Shown: positions 15,664-24,452, counted from the stretch's first letter. The stretch is DNA of 30,039 bases from Deltaproteobacteria bacterium (GCA_003647375.1 QMMS01000017.1:1-30039); one strand, 5' to 3'. Program-made: numbers and translations. The notes: generated from the sequence alone by a model not told the origin.

Positions 15664-15860
15664 TTCTTCGCCCTTTTACCGGTGCGCTTTCTCAATGTTT
15701 AGAATGTAGGGACATCCATATCTTTGTTGCTTCTGAATATCCTGCGACGCTCTATGCCACGGATAATGATGTGTTGCAAAATACCGGGTGCGTCAAGGCG
15801 GGCTAATCTTGGCATGAGATATTGCTAACATAAAGGCAGGAAGTTGGCCATTCCTTCACT

Positions 15861-16610
15861 TTAGCTTTCGAGCTTATCTATCGCACTTTTTAACTCTAAG
15901 ACCTCTAATGGGCAGTCAGGCCAATCATGAATCCAACAAACTATCATATCAGCACCAGCAGGGTCATAATCATGTGATTTAAAGTCGCTGCTTTTATATT
16001 CAAATTTGATTCTTACACGTTGGTACCGATTCTCACCTATGTGTCTTTTGGCTTCACAGTCAGGAAAAGCAGCATGAACAGCTTCGACCATAAAACCAAT
16101 TTCATGACTTACCATCCCGAATAGATATATAACGCCGTTTTCATTAATCGGGGCGTGCCTAAGACTTCTAAAGTCGATTAACTCACCAAACTCAGCAATT
16201 TCCACTTTAATCATTTCCTCCATTCCTTTTTTAGATTGTGCAGGGGGATTAATTGGGGGCTGTATTATCTCGTGGTTTGATTTTGTATCCGTTAATTCCA
16301 AACTATCCAATTCGGTGATAACATCTTCTTTGGCAATAGCTTCCTTTTTGGCGATAGTTTTCTTTTTGGCAATAGTTTTTTTCTTGGTAATAGCTTTCTT
16401 ATCCGAGAGTGTCTTAGAACGCTTTGGTTGACTTTCAATTTTTGCAAGACGCTTTAATTCAGACCAACCTCCTTCTGTGAACTGATTCTCGATTTGCCAC
16501 TCCCTAATTCCAGTTATTCTGATGAAATCATTTTGTGAAAGCGGTCCATCCGTTTTCTTGTCTGCTCGTTTTGCAGCGTTGATTAATTCTTCTTTAGTAA
16601 CCATATGCAT
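15861..16610 (-). CDS. putative PD-(D/E)xK nuclease-like protein with N-terminal DNA-binding-like domain
   Basis: I do not know a named function for this 249-residue protein. Residues 1-58 (LSQNDFIRITGI, GGWSELKRLA) resemble the small helical repeat found next to homing or HNH endonuclease domains. Residues 72-96 are a lysine-rich linker made of a six-residue repeat. Residues 137-243 form a conserved-looking domain with E170, PD at 183-184, E203-Y-K205 and D221 before IVCW. The spacing fits a PD-(D/E)xK nuclease core. The gene is visibly richer in A/T than its neighbours, suggesting acquisition. AAGGA lies nine bases before the ATG at 16610. The nuclease assignment is an inference from motifs. 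Confidence 0.7.
   Translation of the reverse strand: MHMVTKEELINAAKRADKKTDGPLSQNDFIRITGIREWQIENQFTEGGWSELKRLAKIESQPKRSKTLSDKKAITKKKTIAKKKTIAKKEAIAKEDVITELDSLELTDTKSNHEIIQPPINPPAQSKKGMEEMIKVEIAEFGELIDFRSLRHAPINENGVIYLFGMVSHEIGFMVEAVHAAFPDCEAKRHIGENRYQRVRIKFEYKSSDFKSHDYDPAGADMIVCWIHDWPDCPLEVLELKSAIDKLES
16323..16394 (-). repeat. in-frame 18-bp tandem repeat
   Basis: Four degenerate copies of an 18-base unit encode AITKKK, TIAKKK, TIAKKE and AIAKED in the linker of the nuclease-like protein. Copy number could change by slippage without breaking the frame. Confidence 0.7.
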
Positions 16611-16694
16611 TTTTTCTAATCCTTATCCGAAGACCTATATACCTGTCGCGGCAATATGTTGTGAATTGAACAGATCTAAAAAACAGATACTTAT

Positions 16695-16724
16695 ATAATA
16701 TCATCTTTGATTTCCTTAAATCAA
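16695..16724 (-). promoter_or_regulatory. candidate promoter of the nuclease-like gene with overlapping dyad
   Basis: On the minus strand TTGATT (16719-16724) and TATTAT (16695-16700) are 18 bases apart. A dyad TTGATTT (16707-16713) and AAATCAA (16718-16724) overlaps the -35 and could be an operator. The gap 16611-16842 also has to hold the ssb promoter on the other strand, which I could not place. Confidence 0.4.
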
Positions 16725-16842
16725 CTATAACCTGACAGGAGAGCCGGAAAAGGGGATTGTTCTTGAGTTTGATTTATTTTGATATACAAGGTAAGGTCTT
16801 ATATCACTAACTTTTGTATTTATCATCAAGGGGAGGTATCAA

Positions 16843-17277
16843 ATGTCAGGTGTTAACAAGGTATTGCTTATCGGTCGACTTGGACGGGACCCGGAGGTTC
16901 GTTATACACAGGATGGAACCGCCATCGCAAATTTCAGTATCGCAACATCCGAGGAGTGGAAAGACAAGAAAACCGGCGAGAAACAAGAACGTACAGAGTG
17001 GCACAGAATTGTCGCCTTCCAACGACTTGGGGAAATATGTGGTGAATATCTTTCCAAGGGGAGACAGGTTTATGTCGAAGGTCGCCTGCAGACTCGCGAT
17101 TGGCAGGATAAAGACGGCAACAAACGCTATACGACTGAAATCGTTGCATCACAGATGCAGATGCTTGGCTCCAAGGATTCGTATGACAATACAGGAGGGG
17201 GCTCGGGATTCAAAAAGAATGACATGCCTCCCGGCCCGGAATTTTCAGGTTCCCAGGATGATGATATCCCATTTTGA
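16843..17277 (+). CDS. ssb: single-stranded DNA-binding protein
   Basis: SSB coats single-stranded DNA in replication, recombination and repair and recruits partners through its acidic tail. The 144-residue protein has the OB fold from the start ([20 protein letters not shown]) through [19 protein letters not shown] glycine- and proline-rich linker follows, then the canonical DDDIPF tip. The ribosome binding site GGGGAGG is strong. It is divergent from the nuclease-like gene and upstream of the PA2779-like gene, but the 91-base gap suggests separate transcription. Confidence 0.96.
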   Translation: MSGVNKVLLIGRLGRDPEVRYTQDGTAIANFSIATSEEWKDKKTGEKQERTEWHRIVAFQRLGEICGEYLSKGRQVYVEGRLQTRDWQDKDGNKRYTTEIVASQMQMLGSKDSYDNTGGGSGFKKNDMPPGPEFSGSQDDDIPF

Positions 17278-17368
17278 GCCTGAATCATAATAGCGAGAGA
17301 ATTGAAATTAGGCAGAATTCCTTAACAGGGTACACTTAAACCATTCAACTTTAAAACGGAGGCCTGAC

Positions 17369-17782
17369 ATGAAAAATATTCGAAACAGGTTGAGACCTGT
17401 CAGTATTTTCCTGTTGATCTTGATGTTGATGTTGTCACTGCCGTATCAGTCCGCACTGGCAGCCTTGATTGGTACGGAAGAACTGATGGGATCTCAGAAG
17501 GCTGTGGAAGCCCGGGCTTATATTACCAGTGTGCTGGCACGTGAAGATATTCAGACAGCACTCGTCGCCCGCGGTATCGACCCCATTGAAGCACAGGCAA
17601 GGGTCAGTACCTTGACGGATCAGGAGGCCATCCAGTTTGCAGATACCATGGAGCAACTGCCTGCAGGTGGCCTCATCGGCTATATTGTCGGTCTTACGGT
17701 ACTGGTTTTTCTGGTGCTGCTGGTAACTGACATTCTCGGATATACAGATATTTTTCCCTTTGTTAAAAAGACAGTCGAATAA
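17369..17782 (+). CDS. PA2779-family protein
   Basis: This 137-residue protein belongs to the family named after Pseudomonas PA2779. It has an N-terminal signal peptide (cleavage probably after ALA, residue 31), an extracytoplasmic helical segment of about 65 residues, and the motif LPAGG at 97-101. A transmembrane helix at about 102-120 and a 17-residue tail with two lysines complete it. The order motif, helix, basic tail resembles C-terminal sorting signals. GGAGG precedes the ATG. It overlaps the next gene, a C39-like peptidase lipoprotein, the usual partner of this family. The function is unknown. Confidence 0.85.
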   Translation: MKNIRNRLRPVSIFLLILMLMLSLPYQSALAALIGTEELMGSQKAVEARAYITSVLAREDIQTALVARGIDPIEAQARVSTLTDQEAIQFADTMEQLPAGGLIGYIVGLTVLVFLVLLVTDILGYTDIFPFVKKTVE

Positions 17783-18734
17783 TAGGCCTTTGCCGGTATC
17801 AGGTACAGGTTTTTTCCTGTGCCTGGTTCTGGCAACGGTTCTTTTGGGTTGTGCAGGTACCCTGTCACGGCAATGGTCACCGCCATTCAAGGGTATGCCT
17901 GTGCAGCATCAGATCTCTTCGGTTCCCTTTTTCCCCCAGACAGACTATCAGTGCGGTCCGGCCTCTCTGGCCATGACACTTGTTTGGAGTGGTGTGGCTA
18001 CGGATCCGGACAAGCTTGCCGCGGCGGTGTACACGCCCTCTCTAAAAGGAAGTTTGCAACCGGCCATGATCGGCGCTGCCCGGCGCCACGGAAGGGTGGC
18101 CTATGTAATTTCAAGCCCCGAGGAACTGCTTGCAGAGGTGGCTGCCGGCCACCCGGTTATCGTGCTGCAGAACCTGGGGCTGTCCTGGGCTCCTGTTTGG
18201 CATTATGCCGTGGTGATCGGGTATGATGCTGATACAGGTGTCGTGACGTTGCATTCCGGTGAAACGAACAGCAAAGAAACGGCCATGCGCGTTTTCGACA
18301 ACACCTGGTCCCGGAGCAGTTACTGGGGGTTGTTAACGCTCCCGCCGGACCGATTGCCTGCCACCGCCGCTGAAGCAACCTATGCAGACGCGGTATTGGG
18401 TCTTGAAAAAGCGAGAAGATGGCCGGAAGCCATCCAGGGGTATCATACGGCTATAGAAAAATGGCCTGACAATTTTCACGCCCGTATGGGTATCGGCAAC
18501 GCCTACTATGCCATGGGCGACCTACCTACCGCTGAACGATCCTTTGCTGAGGCAGCGCGTCAATTCCCCACTGAGGGTGCCACATTCAACAATCTTGCCC
18601 AGGTTCTATTTGAACAGGGGAAAAAAAAGGCGGCGCTGGCCGCCGCTGAAAAAGCCGTCAGCATGGGCGGTCCCATGTCAGGCGTCTTCCAGGAGACGTT
18701 GGAAGAAATAAAATCGAGCTTGAACCAACCCTGA
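17760..18734 (+). CDS. PA2778-family C39-like cysteine peptidase lipoprotein with TPR repeats
   Basis: The 324-residue protein starts with a lipoprotein signal (LATVLLGC, lipidated cysteine C31). Residues 50-195 form a C39-type papain-like domain with the catalytic cysteine C65 in QCGPASLAM, Q60 or Q64 as a possible oxyanion residue, and the catalytic histidine H148 in WHYAVVIGYD. A clear third-position aspartate is not seen; the site reads TLHSG. TPR-like helices fill residues ~210-310. The start is a TTG at 17760 overlapping the PA2779 gene by 23 bases; a TTG at 17790 is an alternative. Neither has a strong ribosome binding site, so coupling is likely. Confidence 0.87.
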   Translation: MLKRQSNNRPLPVSGTGFFLCLVLATVLLGCAGTLSRQWSPPFKGMPVQHQISSVPFFPQTDYQCGPASLAMTLVWSGVATDPDKLAAAVYTPSLKGSLQPAMIGAARRHGRVAYVISSPEELLAEVAAGHPVIVLQNLGLSWAPVWHYAVVIGYDADTGVVTLHSGETNSKETAMRVFDNTWSRSSYWGLLTLPPDRLPATAAEATYADAVLGLEKARRWPEAIQGYHTAIEKWPDNFHARMGIGNAYYAMGDLPTAERSFAEAARQFPTEGATFNNLAQVLFEQGKKKAALAAAEKAVSMGGPMSGVFQETLEEIKSSLNQP

Positions 18735-18789
18735 TAGGCCATGTCACTTCGTTATTGAAGATCCTCGCAGCAAAACTATTTCAATCTTG

Positions 18790-18804
18790 CCAGATGTCAT
18801 CTGG
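18790..18804. promoter_or_regulatory. palindrome upstream of uvrA
   Basis: CCAGATG and CATCTGG flank a single T, a perfect 15-base palindrome 40 bases before the uvrA ATG. It overlaps a poor -35-like TTGCCA (18787-18792). It could be an operator, for example for an SOS repressor, but does not match the E. coli LexA box and I know no matching consensus. Confidence 0.35.
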
Positions 18805-18844
18805 GTGCTTAGGTTAGACTTTACCCCAGAGTGGACAACCATTC

Positions 18845-21763
18845 ATGAAAAAATCGACAGCAGCCAAAATAAATACAGCCACAACCACCCGGAAAGCGAA
18901 AAGATCGCAAGAGCTGGATGCCATCATCGTCAAGGGTGCCAGAGAACATAACCTGAAGAACATCCATATCTCACTGCCCAAGAAAAAGCTGATCGTGTTT
19001 ACGGGGGTGTCGGGGTCAGGAAAATCGAGTATGGCATTGGACACTATTTTTGCAGAAGGGCAACGGCGGTATGTCGAATCCCTTTCTGCCTATGCCCGTC
19101 AATTTATCGGCCAGATGGAGAAGCCCAAATACGACACCATCAGGGGGTTATCCCCCACCATTGCCATTGAACAGAAATCTGTCAGTAAAAATCCAAGGTC
19201 GACGGTTGGTACGATTACAGAAATTTATGATTATCTGCGGGTTCTGTTTGCACGGGTTGGGGACCAGTATTGCTATAAGTGTGGCAAGCGTGTTGGAAGG
19301 GGAGATGCCGAAAGTATGGTCTTCCAGGCTCTGAATCTGCCGGAGGCCACCAGGGTTCTTATCATGGCTCCCGTTATTGAAAACAGAAAGGGTGAATACC
19401 GGGAACTGTTGAAAAAGATAGAAGGAGATGGGTTTGCGCGGGTGCGTGTCGATGGGGTGGTGAGCGACATCCAGGTGGTGCAGAACCTTGCCAGGCACAA
19501 GAAACATACCATCGAGGTGGTGGTGGATCGGCTGGTGATAAAGGCGGGGGCTTCTTTTCGTAAGCGGTTGACCGACTCAGTGGAAACAGCTCTCAAACTC
19601 GGGCAAGGCAAGATCATCCTGCACGTGATGGGGAAAGAAGATATTCGCATGAGTGAAGCCAGGTCCTGTTGTGGTATCGCCTATCCTGAGCTGGACCCAC
19701 CGCTGTTTTCCTTTAACTCACCCATGGGGATGTGCCCGGACTGCAATGGTATTGGATCCATGCTCTCCATGGATGTCGAAAAAATTGTTCCCGACAAGAC
19801 CAAGGCCATCCGGGAAGGCGCCGTTATCCCCTGGCAGAACTATTTTTCCAAACCGGAGGCGGAAAATGGATCCTGGGGGTTTATGCGGCTCAAGGCCATG
19901 GCATCCCAATGGGGCATCGACATGGATGTGCCCTGGACCCGGTTGCCGAAAAAGCACAAAGACTTGATATTAAAGGGTTCCAATGGGATGGAGATGGTCG
20001 TCAACTGGCGATCCGAAAAAATACAGGGAGAATTCACCACCACCCATGAAGGGCTCCTCAACAGTCTCATGCGGCGATATAAGCAGACCCGATCCGAAAG
20101 CATGAAAAAATGGTATGCCAGATTTATGTCTTCCAAGAACTGTCCCACCTGCAGGGGACGGCGCCTCAAACCGGAAGTGTTGAGCGTGAAAATCAACGGG
20201 CGTTCTATTATTGATATCACGGAGATGACGATTCAGGAGGCCGCCCGTTTTCTGGACGCCCTTTCACTGTCCGGAAACCGAAAGATGATTGCCGATGAAC
20301 TGTTGAAAGAAATCGGAAGTCGTTTGGGCTTTCTGGTAAATGTCGGTCTGGGATATCTGTCCTTGAACCGGAAGGGCCCGACCCTGTCCGGGGGTGAATC
20401 CCAGCGGATTCGCCTGGCATCCCAAATCGGTTCTGAGCTCACAGGCGTTCTTTATATTCTGGACGAACCCTCCATCGGGCTTCACCAGAAAGACAACATC
20501 AAACTGCTCAACACGTTAGGTCATCTGCGGGACATCGGCAACACGCTCATTGTGGTGGAACATGACAAGGAAACCATGGAATCGGCAGACTGGCTTGTGG
20601 ATTTCGGACCCGGCGCCGGACATCTTGGTGGCGAAATCGTGGCCCAGGGAACCCCGGCCCGGGTCATGAAAATTCGCAAGTCCATCACAGGCAAATATCT
20701 TTCCGGTAAAGAAATGATTGACGTGCCGGAAGTCCGAAAATCTGTTCGGAATACAGGCAACAGGTGGGTGACGATCAGGAAGGCCTCAGAAAATAATCTC
20801 AAGCAAATCCATGTGCGCATACCTCTTGGTTTGCTCGTGGCGGTCACCGGTGTTTCCGGCGCGGGTAAATCCACTCTGGTTAATCAGATCCTTTATCCGG
20901 CACTGGCGAGAGAGCTTCATGATTCTCTCCTGGAGGTCGGCAAACATGGCAGTATTGAGGGATTGTCACATCTCAACAAGGTCATCAACATCGATCAGAA
21001 GGCCATCGGCAGAACGCCACGGAGTAACCCTGCCACCTACACGAAAGTGTTTGATCATATACGGGATTTTTATGCTCTGCTGCCGGAATCGAAATTGCGC
21101 GGATACCCAAAGGGGCGTTTTTCCTTCAATGTGAAGGGCGGCAGGTGTGAGACGTGCCAGGGAGATGGTCATATCAAAGTTGAAATGCATTTTCTGGCGG
21201 ATGTATACGTGCCCTGTGAGAACTGCAAGGGAAAGCGGTTTAACGCGGCCACCCTGGAAATCAAATACAAGGGCCATTCCATTTCAGATATCCTGAACCT
21301 TTCTGTCCATCAGGCCCGGGACTTGTTTGCCAACCATCCTAAAATTAAATCGATTCTCGACACCCTGATGGATGTGGGGTTGTCCTATATCAAACTCGGC
21401 CAATCCGCCACAACCCTTTCGGGGGGTGAAGCCCAAAGGATCAAGCTGGCCAGAGAGCTTGCAAAAAGGGCCACCGGCCAAACCCTTTATATTCTCGATG
21501 AACCCACCACAGGACTTCATTTTCAGGATATCAAGATGCTGCTTTCCGTGCTGAAACGTCTTCGGGATTCCGGCAATACCATCGTGATTATCGAGCATAA
21601 TCTGGATGTTATCAAAACGTGTGACTGGATCATCGATCTTGGGCCCGATGGGGGATATGACGGCGGGACAGTTGTCGCCCAGGGGTCTCCGGAAAAGGTT
21701 GCTATGGTTGCGAAGAGTTATACGGGACAATTTTTGAAAACAATCCTGAAAGAAGAAAGATGA
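18845..21763 (+). CDS. uvrA: UvrA, excinuclease ABC subunit A
   Basis: UvrA recognises DNA damage and loads UvrB in nucleotide excision repair. The 972-residue protein has two ABC ATPase halves. Walker A motifs are GVSGSGKS (~54) and GVSGAGKST (~669). The signatures are LSGGESQRIRLASQ (~513) and LSGGEAQRIKLARE (~857), and the Walker B regions are ILDEPSIGLH and ILDEPTTGLH. Zinc cysteines are clear in CPTCRG (~432) and CETCQGDG with CENCKGKRF (~768-800). The first zinc module is odd: where CPxCG is usual, the sequence reads SCCG (~275), before the normal CPDCNG. A basic, threonine-rich 25-residue N-terminal extension precedes the usual start. The stop overlaps the phosphotransferase start (ATGA). 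Confidence 0.96.
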   Translation: MKKSTAAKINTATTTRKAKRSQELDAIIVKGAREHNLKNIHISLPKKKLIVFTGVSGSGKSSMALDTIFAEGQRRYVESLSAYARQFIGQMEKPKYDTIRGLSPTIAIEQKSVSKNPRSTVGTITEIYDYLRVLFARVGDQYCYKCGKRVGRGDAESMVFQALNLPEATRVLIMAPVIENRKGEYRELLKKIEGDGFARVRVDGVVSDIQVVQNLARHKKHTIEVVVDRLVIKAGASFRKRLTDSVETALKLGQGKIILHVMGKEDIRMSEARSCCGIAYPELDPPLFSFNSPMGMCPDCNGIGSMLSMDVEKIVPDKTKAIREGAVIPWQNYFSKPEAENGSWGFMRLKAMASQWGIDMDVPWTRLPKKHKDLILKGSNGMEMVVNWRSEKIQGEFTTTHEGLLNSLMRRYKQTRSESMKKWYARFMSSKNCPTCRGRRLKPEVLSVKINGRSIIDITEMTIQEAARFLDALSLSGNRKMIADELLKEIGSRLGFLVNVGLGYLSLNRKGPTLSGGESQRIRLASQIGSELTGVLYILDEPSIGLHQKDNIKLLNTLGHLRDIGNTLIVVEHDKETMESADWLVDFGPGAGHLGGEIVAQGTPARVMKIRKSITGKYLSGKEMIDVPEVRKSVRNTGNRWVTIRKASENNLKQIHVRIPLGLLVAVTGVSGAGKSTLVNQILYPALARELHDSLLEVGKHGSIEGLSHLNKVINIDQKAIGRTPRSNPATYTKVFDHIRDFYALLPESKLRGYPKGRFSFNVKGGRCETCQGDGHIKVEMHFLADVYVPCENCKGKRFNAATLEIKYKGHSISDILNLSVHQARDLFANHPKIKSILDTLMDVGLSYIKLGQSATTLSGGEAQRIKLARELAKRATGQTLYILDEPTTGLHFQDIKMLLSVLKRLRDSGNTIVIIEHNLDVIKTCDWIIDLGPDGGYDGGTVVAQGSPEKVAMVAKSYTGQFLKTILKEER

Positions 21764-22875
21764 AACCTCAGTCAGAATGGATGGATGCGGGTTTAACGGA
21801 AACAATTCGCAGCGTGATGGAAGACAATTACGACCTTGGGAAACTGACACGAACCAAGGTTGTTTTGGGTGGATATTGCAATAAAAGCTATGCTGTCTGG
21901 ATGTCGGCCAACGATCGTTCCCGGCGGTATTTTCTGCGACTGTATAGCCCCAACGCAATCGAAAAAGAAATTCAGTTCGAACACGCCCTGCTGAATCATT
22001 TGAGATCAAATGGGTTTACCCTTGCAGCCGCCATTGTATCGTGCCGAAACGGTAAAACACTGGTAACGACGCCATCGCCGGCAGATCATCGGGCAAGCAA
22101 CGCAGTTTGGGCATTATTCGAGTTTCTTGAAGGGGAAGATAAGTATTCCTGGACCGACACGGACCTGACAGATAAGGAGTTCAACAGTGCGGCCGGTATT
22201 CTTGCCCATCTTCACCACTGCGGTCAAGGATTCAAAAGTTCACCCGGCATCGATCGGGTTCAACCCCGGATCATGGCGTTTATTCCCACATTCAAGACCA
22301 CCTTTTCCACATTCCTGAAACAGGCTGGTGATGGTCGGTGTGACCAATTGTTCAAAGAGAATTTTGAACCGATCTGTAAGGCTCTGGCGGATGCAACAGC
22401 CTTTGAAACCCGGTTTCAGGGAATGATGGAATTACCGGTTCATTGTGATTATCACCCTGGAAACTTGAAATATCGTGATGAAAAAGGTGTCGGTATTTTC
22501 GATTTTGACTGGTCAAAAATCGATTACCGTTTGTTTGATGTTGCCCTGGGTCTGGTTTATTTTACCAGTATCTGGGGTGACCCTGCAGCAGGTCTTCGAC
22601 TGGATAAATTTAGTCTTTTTCTGAATGCTTACAATGATACCTGCCGTCAATTGAGTCATATCGACCCTTTGACAAAGCAGGAACAGAGGAATCTGGTTCC
22701 CATGCTGTCCATTGCCAATCTTTATGTGCTCAATTGGAGCCTGGTTGATTTTTATGGCACGGCAGAACCGGATGATGATGCATATTATGGATTTCTAAAC
22801 CATAATATTGGTCTAATGCATTGGATAGGAACTCATAAAGGAATGCTGGAACGCTTGATAAGCCAGTCAGTGTAG
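21760..22875 (+). CDS. APH-family phosphotransferase (aminoglycoside/homoserine kinase type)
   Basis: This is a 371-residue protein-kinase-like small-molecule phosphotransferase. The catalytic loop is VHCDYHPGNLKY (~227-238) and the metal-binding aspartate lies in GIFDFDW (~247). The N lobe has GGYCNKSYAV as nucleotide loop and YFLRLY with the ATP-binding residue. The family phosphorylates hydroxyls of substrates such as homoserine, choline or aminoglycosides; the substrate here cannot be read. The ATG overlaps the uvrA stop as ATGA, so translation is coupled, yet no known repair role exists for this family. A repeat element begins right after its stop. Confidence 0.85.
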   Translation: MKPQSEWMDAGLTETIRSVMEDNYDLGKLTRTKVVLGGYCNKSYAVWMSANDRSRRYFLRLYSPNAIEKEIQFEHALLNHLRSNGFTLAAAIVSCRNGKTLVTTPSPADHRASNAVWALFEFLEGEDKYSWTDTDLTDKEFNSAAGILAHLHHCGQGFKSSPGIDRVQPRIMAFIPTFKTTFSTFLKQAGDGRCDQLFKENFEPICKALADATAFETRFQGMMELPVHCDYHPGNLKYRDEKGVGIFDFDWSKIDYRLFDVALGLVYFTSIWGDPAAGLRLDKFSLFLNAYNDTCRQLSHIDPLTKQEQRNLVPMLSIANLYVLNWSLVDFYGTAEPDDDAYYGFLNHNIGLMHWIGTHKGMLERLISQSV

Positions 22876-22876
22876 G

Positions 22877-23045
22877 CCGTCAAAGGTTTGATGAACTCGT
22901 AAAAAGTCCAAGTTAGACGGTTTTGTAAAAGGTTCAAATTCAAGGCGTGCAAATTTTGTAATCATGAGGCGTACTTATCGTACGTTGAATGATTACGAAA
23001 TGCAGCACAACACAGAAGTTGGACTTTTTACGAGACCGTCAAAGG
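22877..23045. repeat. palindromic MITE-like element between convergent genes
   Basis: Perfect 16-base inverted arms, CTCGTAAAAAGTCCAA (22896-22911) and its complement (23019-23034), enclose an inner nested hairpin. GTAATCAT (22958-22965) pairs with ATGATTAC (22988-22995), and CGTAC with GTACG around 22970-22984. A 10-base direct repeat CCGTCAAAGG lies at both borders (22877-22886 and 23036-23045) and may be a target duplication. The right copy contains the VWA gene stop codon. With no ORF inside, it is non-autonomous and may also act as a bidirectional terminator. Confidence 0.75.
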
Positions 23046-24421
23046 ATTAATTCTCGAATAAATTCTATCAGTTGATTAAGATTACCGCAGGGTCTGACCT
23101 CGTTGCAGATTTCCTGGTAGGTACGCATTTCACTGTCGCCTGAATACCAGAATACTTCTGTCTCAGGATTGAGCCAGAGCACACGCCGGCATTTTTCCCG
23201 CATCTCGTTGAGGATACCTGCTTCGGGATTGGTATAATTTGATCGGCCGTCACCAATGATAATGAGGGTTGTTTTTTTATTCAGAATATCCAGGTAGTCG
23301 GTCTTGAATTCCCGAAATGTCTGACCGTAATCGGTGGAAGCGTCATAGGCAATGTCTGCGTCGCTCATGACCCGGTCAATGGCCTGGTCCACATCGTGGT
23401 CTTCAAAGAAATGACTGACCTCATCGAGACCGGAAACAAAAATAAAAGAGCGCACTTTGGTAAAACATTCCTGGAGCGAATAGAGCATATTGAGCATGAA
23501 CTTTGCCGAAGACCAGACTGAGCCTGACACATCACAAAGAACCACTATTTTGCCGCGTCGGGGCGGTTTCTTCCGGTAAACGATCTCCATGGGCAGTCCC
23601 TGGTACCGGGCTGCTTTTCTCAGGGTTTTTTTTACATCCAAAACACCTCTTGCGTGGACGGCATATCGGAGCGTAACAGTGTCTTTCAGCTTCCGGACCA
23701 GGGCCCGTATGGCATCCCTCATCTCTTCGACTTCTTTTCTCGTCAATGAGGTGAAAGCGGTTTCTCCGAGTTTCCCCAGGTGCCGGTCATACGATTTTCG
23801 TGTTCTTTGCCGCTTGTTTCCGCTGGTACGGTTTCCAGTCAAGAGCCGAAGGGCGCTGTCCCTTCGCTGTTGATAATGCGTCTCGATGTCCTGGCGGGTT
23901 TCCCAATGGATCCTGGTGCGGTTTTTAGCAAGAAACTGAGAGACGGATACGCCTGCCCGGTTGATGGCGAGCATGATATCAAGCCGTCTGACCATGCCGC
24001 CAAAGCCGGAACCGACTCCCCTGGTGGTGCCGGTGCCTTCCGATTCGATTTGCCGGAGTCGTTGGAGATAGTTTGCCGGATTACCATCTAAAAATTCGAT
24101 GATGGGTACCATGGGACCGTCATTACCCATATCGGTTTTAAGTCGAATTTTGATCTCATTCTTGATATGGGAAATTTTTTCGGAACCGCTGAGATTTTCA
24201 TTATCCCGCAGCTCATGAAAAAAGAGGTCGTACAGGTGGTTGAAAAGGTGCTGGTCCCGGTGGCTCTTGGCAAAATTGGCTCGCAGCGTCCGCGAAAATT
24301 GGGATTCCTCTAAGGGATCGATATGCTGAAGCTGATTGAGGCAGTCGAGTGTTTCAGATGTCGATATTCGCAGGCCCGCCGCCCTTGCGGAATCAACAAA
24401 TTTAAGAATAAGATTTTGCAT
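23039..24421 (-). CDS. VWA-domain protein, CoxE-like (module 1)
   Basis: This 460-residue protein is of the CoxE/VWA type that works with MoxR ATPases in metal-cofactor insertion or protein-complex maturation. The N-terminal half is helical and conserved (FVDSARAAGLRISTSETLD). A von Willebrand A domain starts at about residue 290, with MIDAS motif DVSGSV, a later threonine in STDYG and GDGRSNYTNPEAG. The metal-ion adhesion site is thus complete. I chose the ATG at 24421, nine bases after GGAG; an upstream TTG and an ATG at 24430 leave no room for that site. It lies 193 bases after the MoxR gene, a gap holding an inverted repeat. The last codons overlap a repeat element. Confidence 0.88.
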   Translation of the reverse strand: MQNLILKFVDSARAAGLRISTSETLDCLNQLQHIDPLEESQFSRTLRANFAKSHRDQHLFNHLYDLFFHELRDNENLSGSEKISHIKNEIKIRLKTDMGNDGPMVPIIEFLDGNPANYLQRLRQIESEGTGTTRGVGSGFGGMVRRLDIMLAINRAGVSVSQFLAKNRTRIHWETRQDIETHYQQRRDSALRLLTGNRTSGNKRQRTRKSYDRHLGKLGETAFTSLTRKEVEEMRDAIRALVRKLKDTVTLRYAVHARGVLDVKKTLRKAARYQGLPMEIVYRKKPPRRGKIVVLCDVSGSVWSSAKFMLNMLYSLQECFTKVRSFIFVSGLDEVSHFFEDHDVDQAIDRVMSDADIAYDASTDYGQTFREFKTDYLDILNKKTTLIIIGDGRSNYTNPEAGILNEMREKCRRVLWLNPETEVFWYSGDSEMRTYQEICNEVRPCGNLNQLIEFIRELIL

Positions 24422-24452
24422 ATGGATCATCTCCAAAAGAGCTGTTTAATTG

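Noticed and set aside
21284..22009. 241-codon open frame on the minus strand
   Set aside because: It spans the ends of uvrA and the phosphotransferase gene in antisense and resembles no protein I know.
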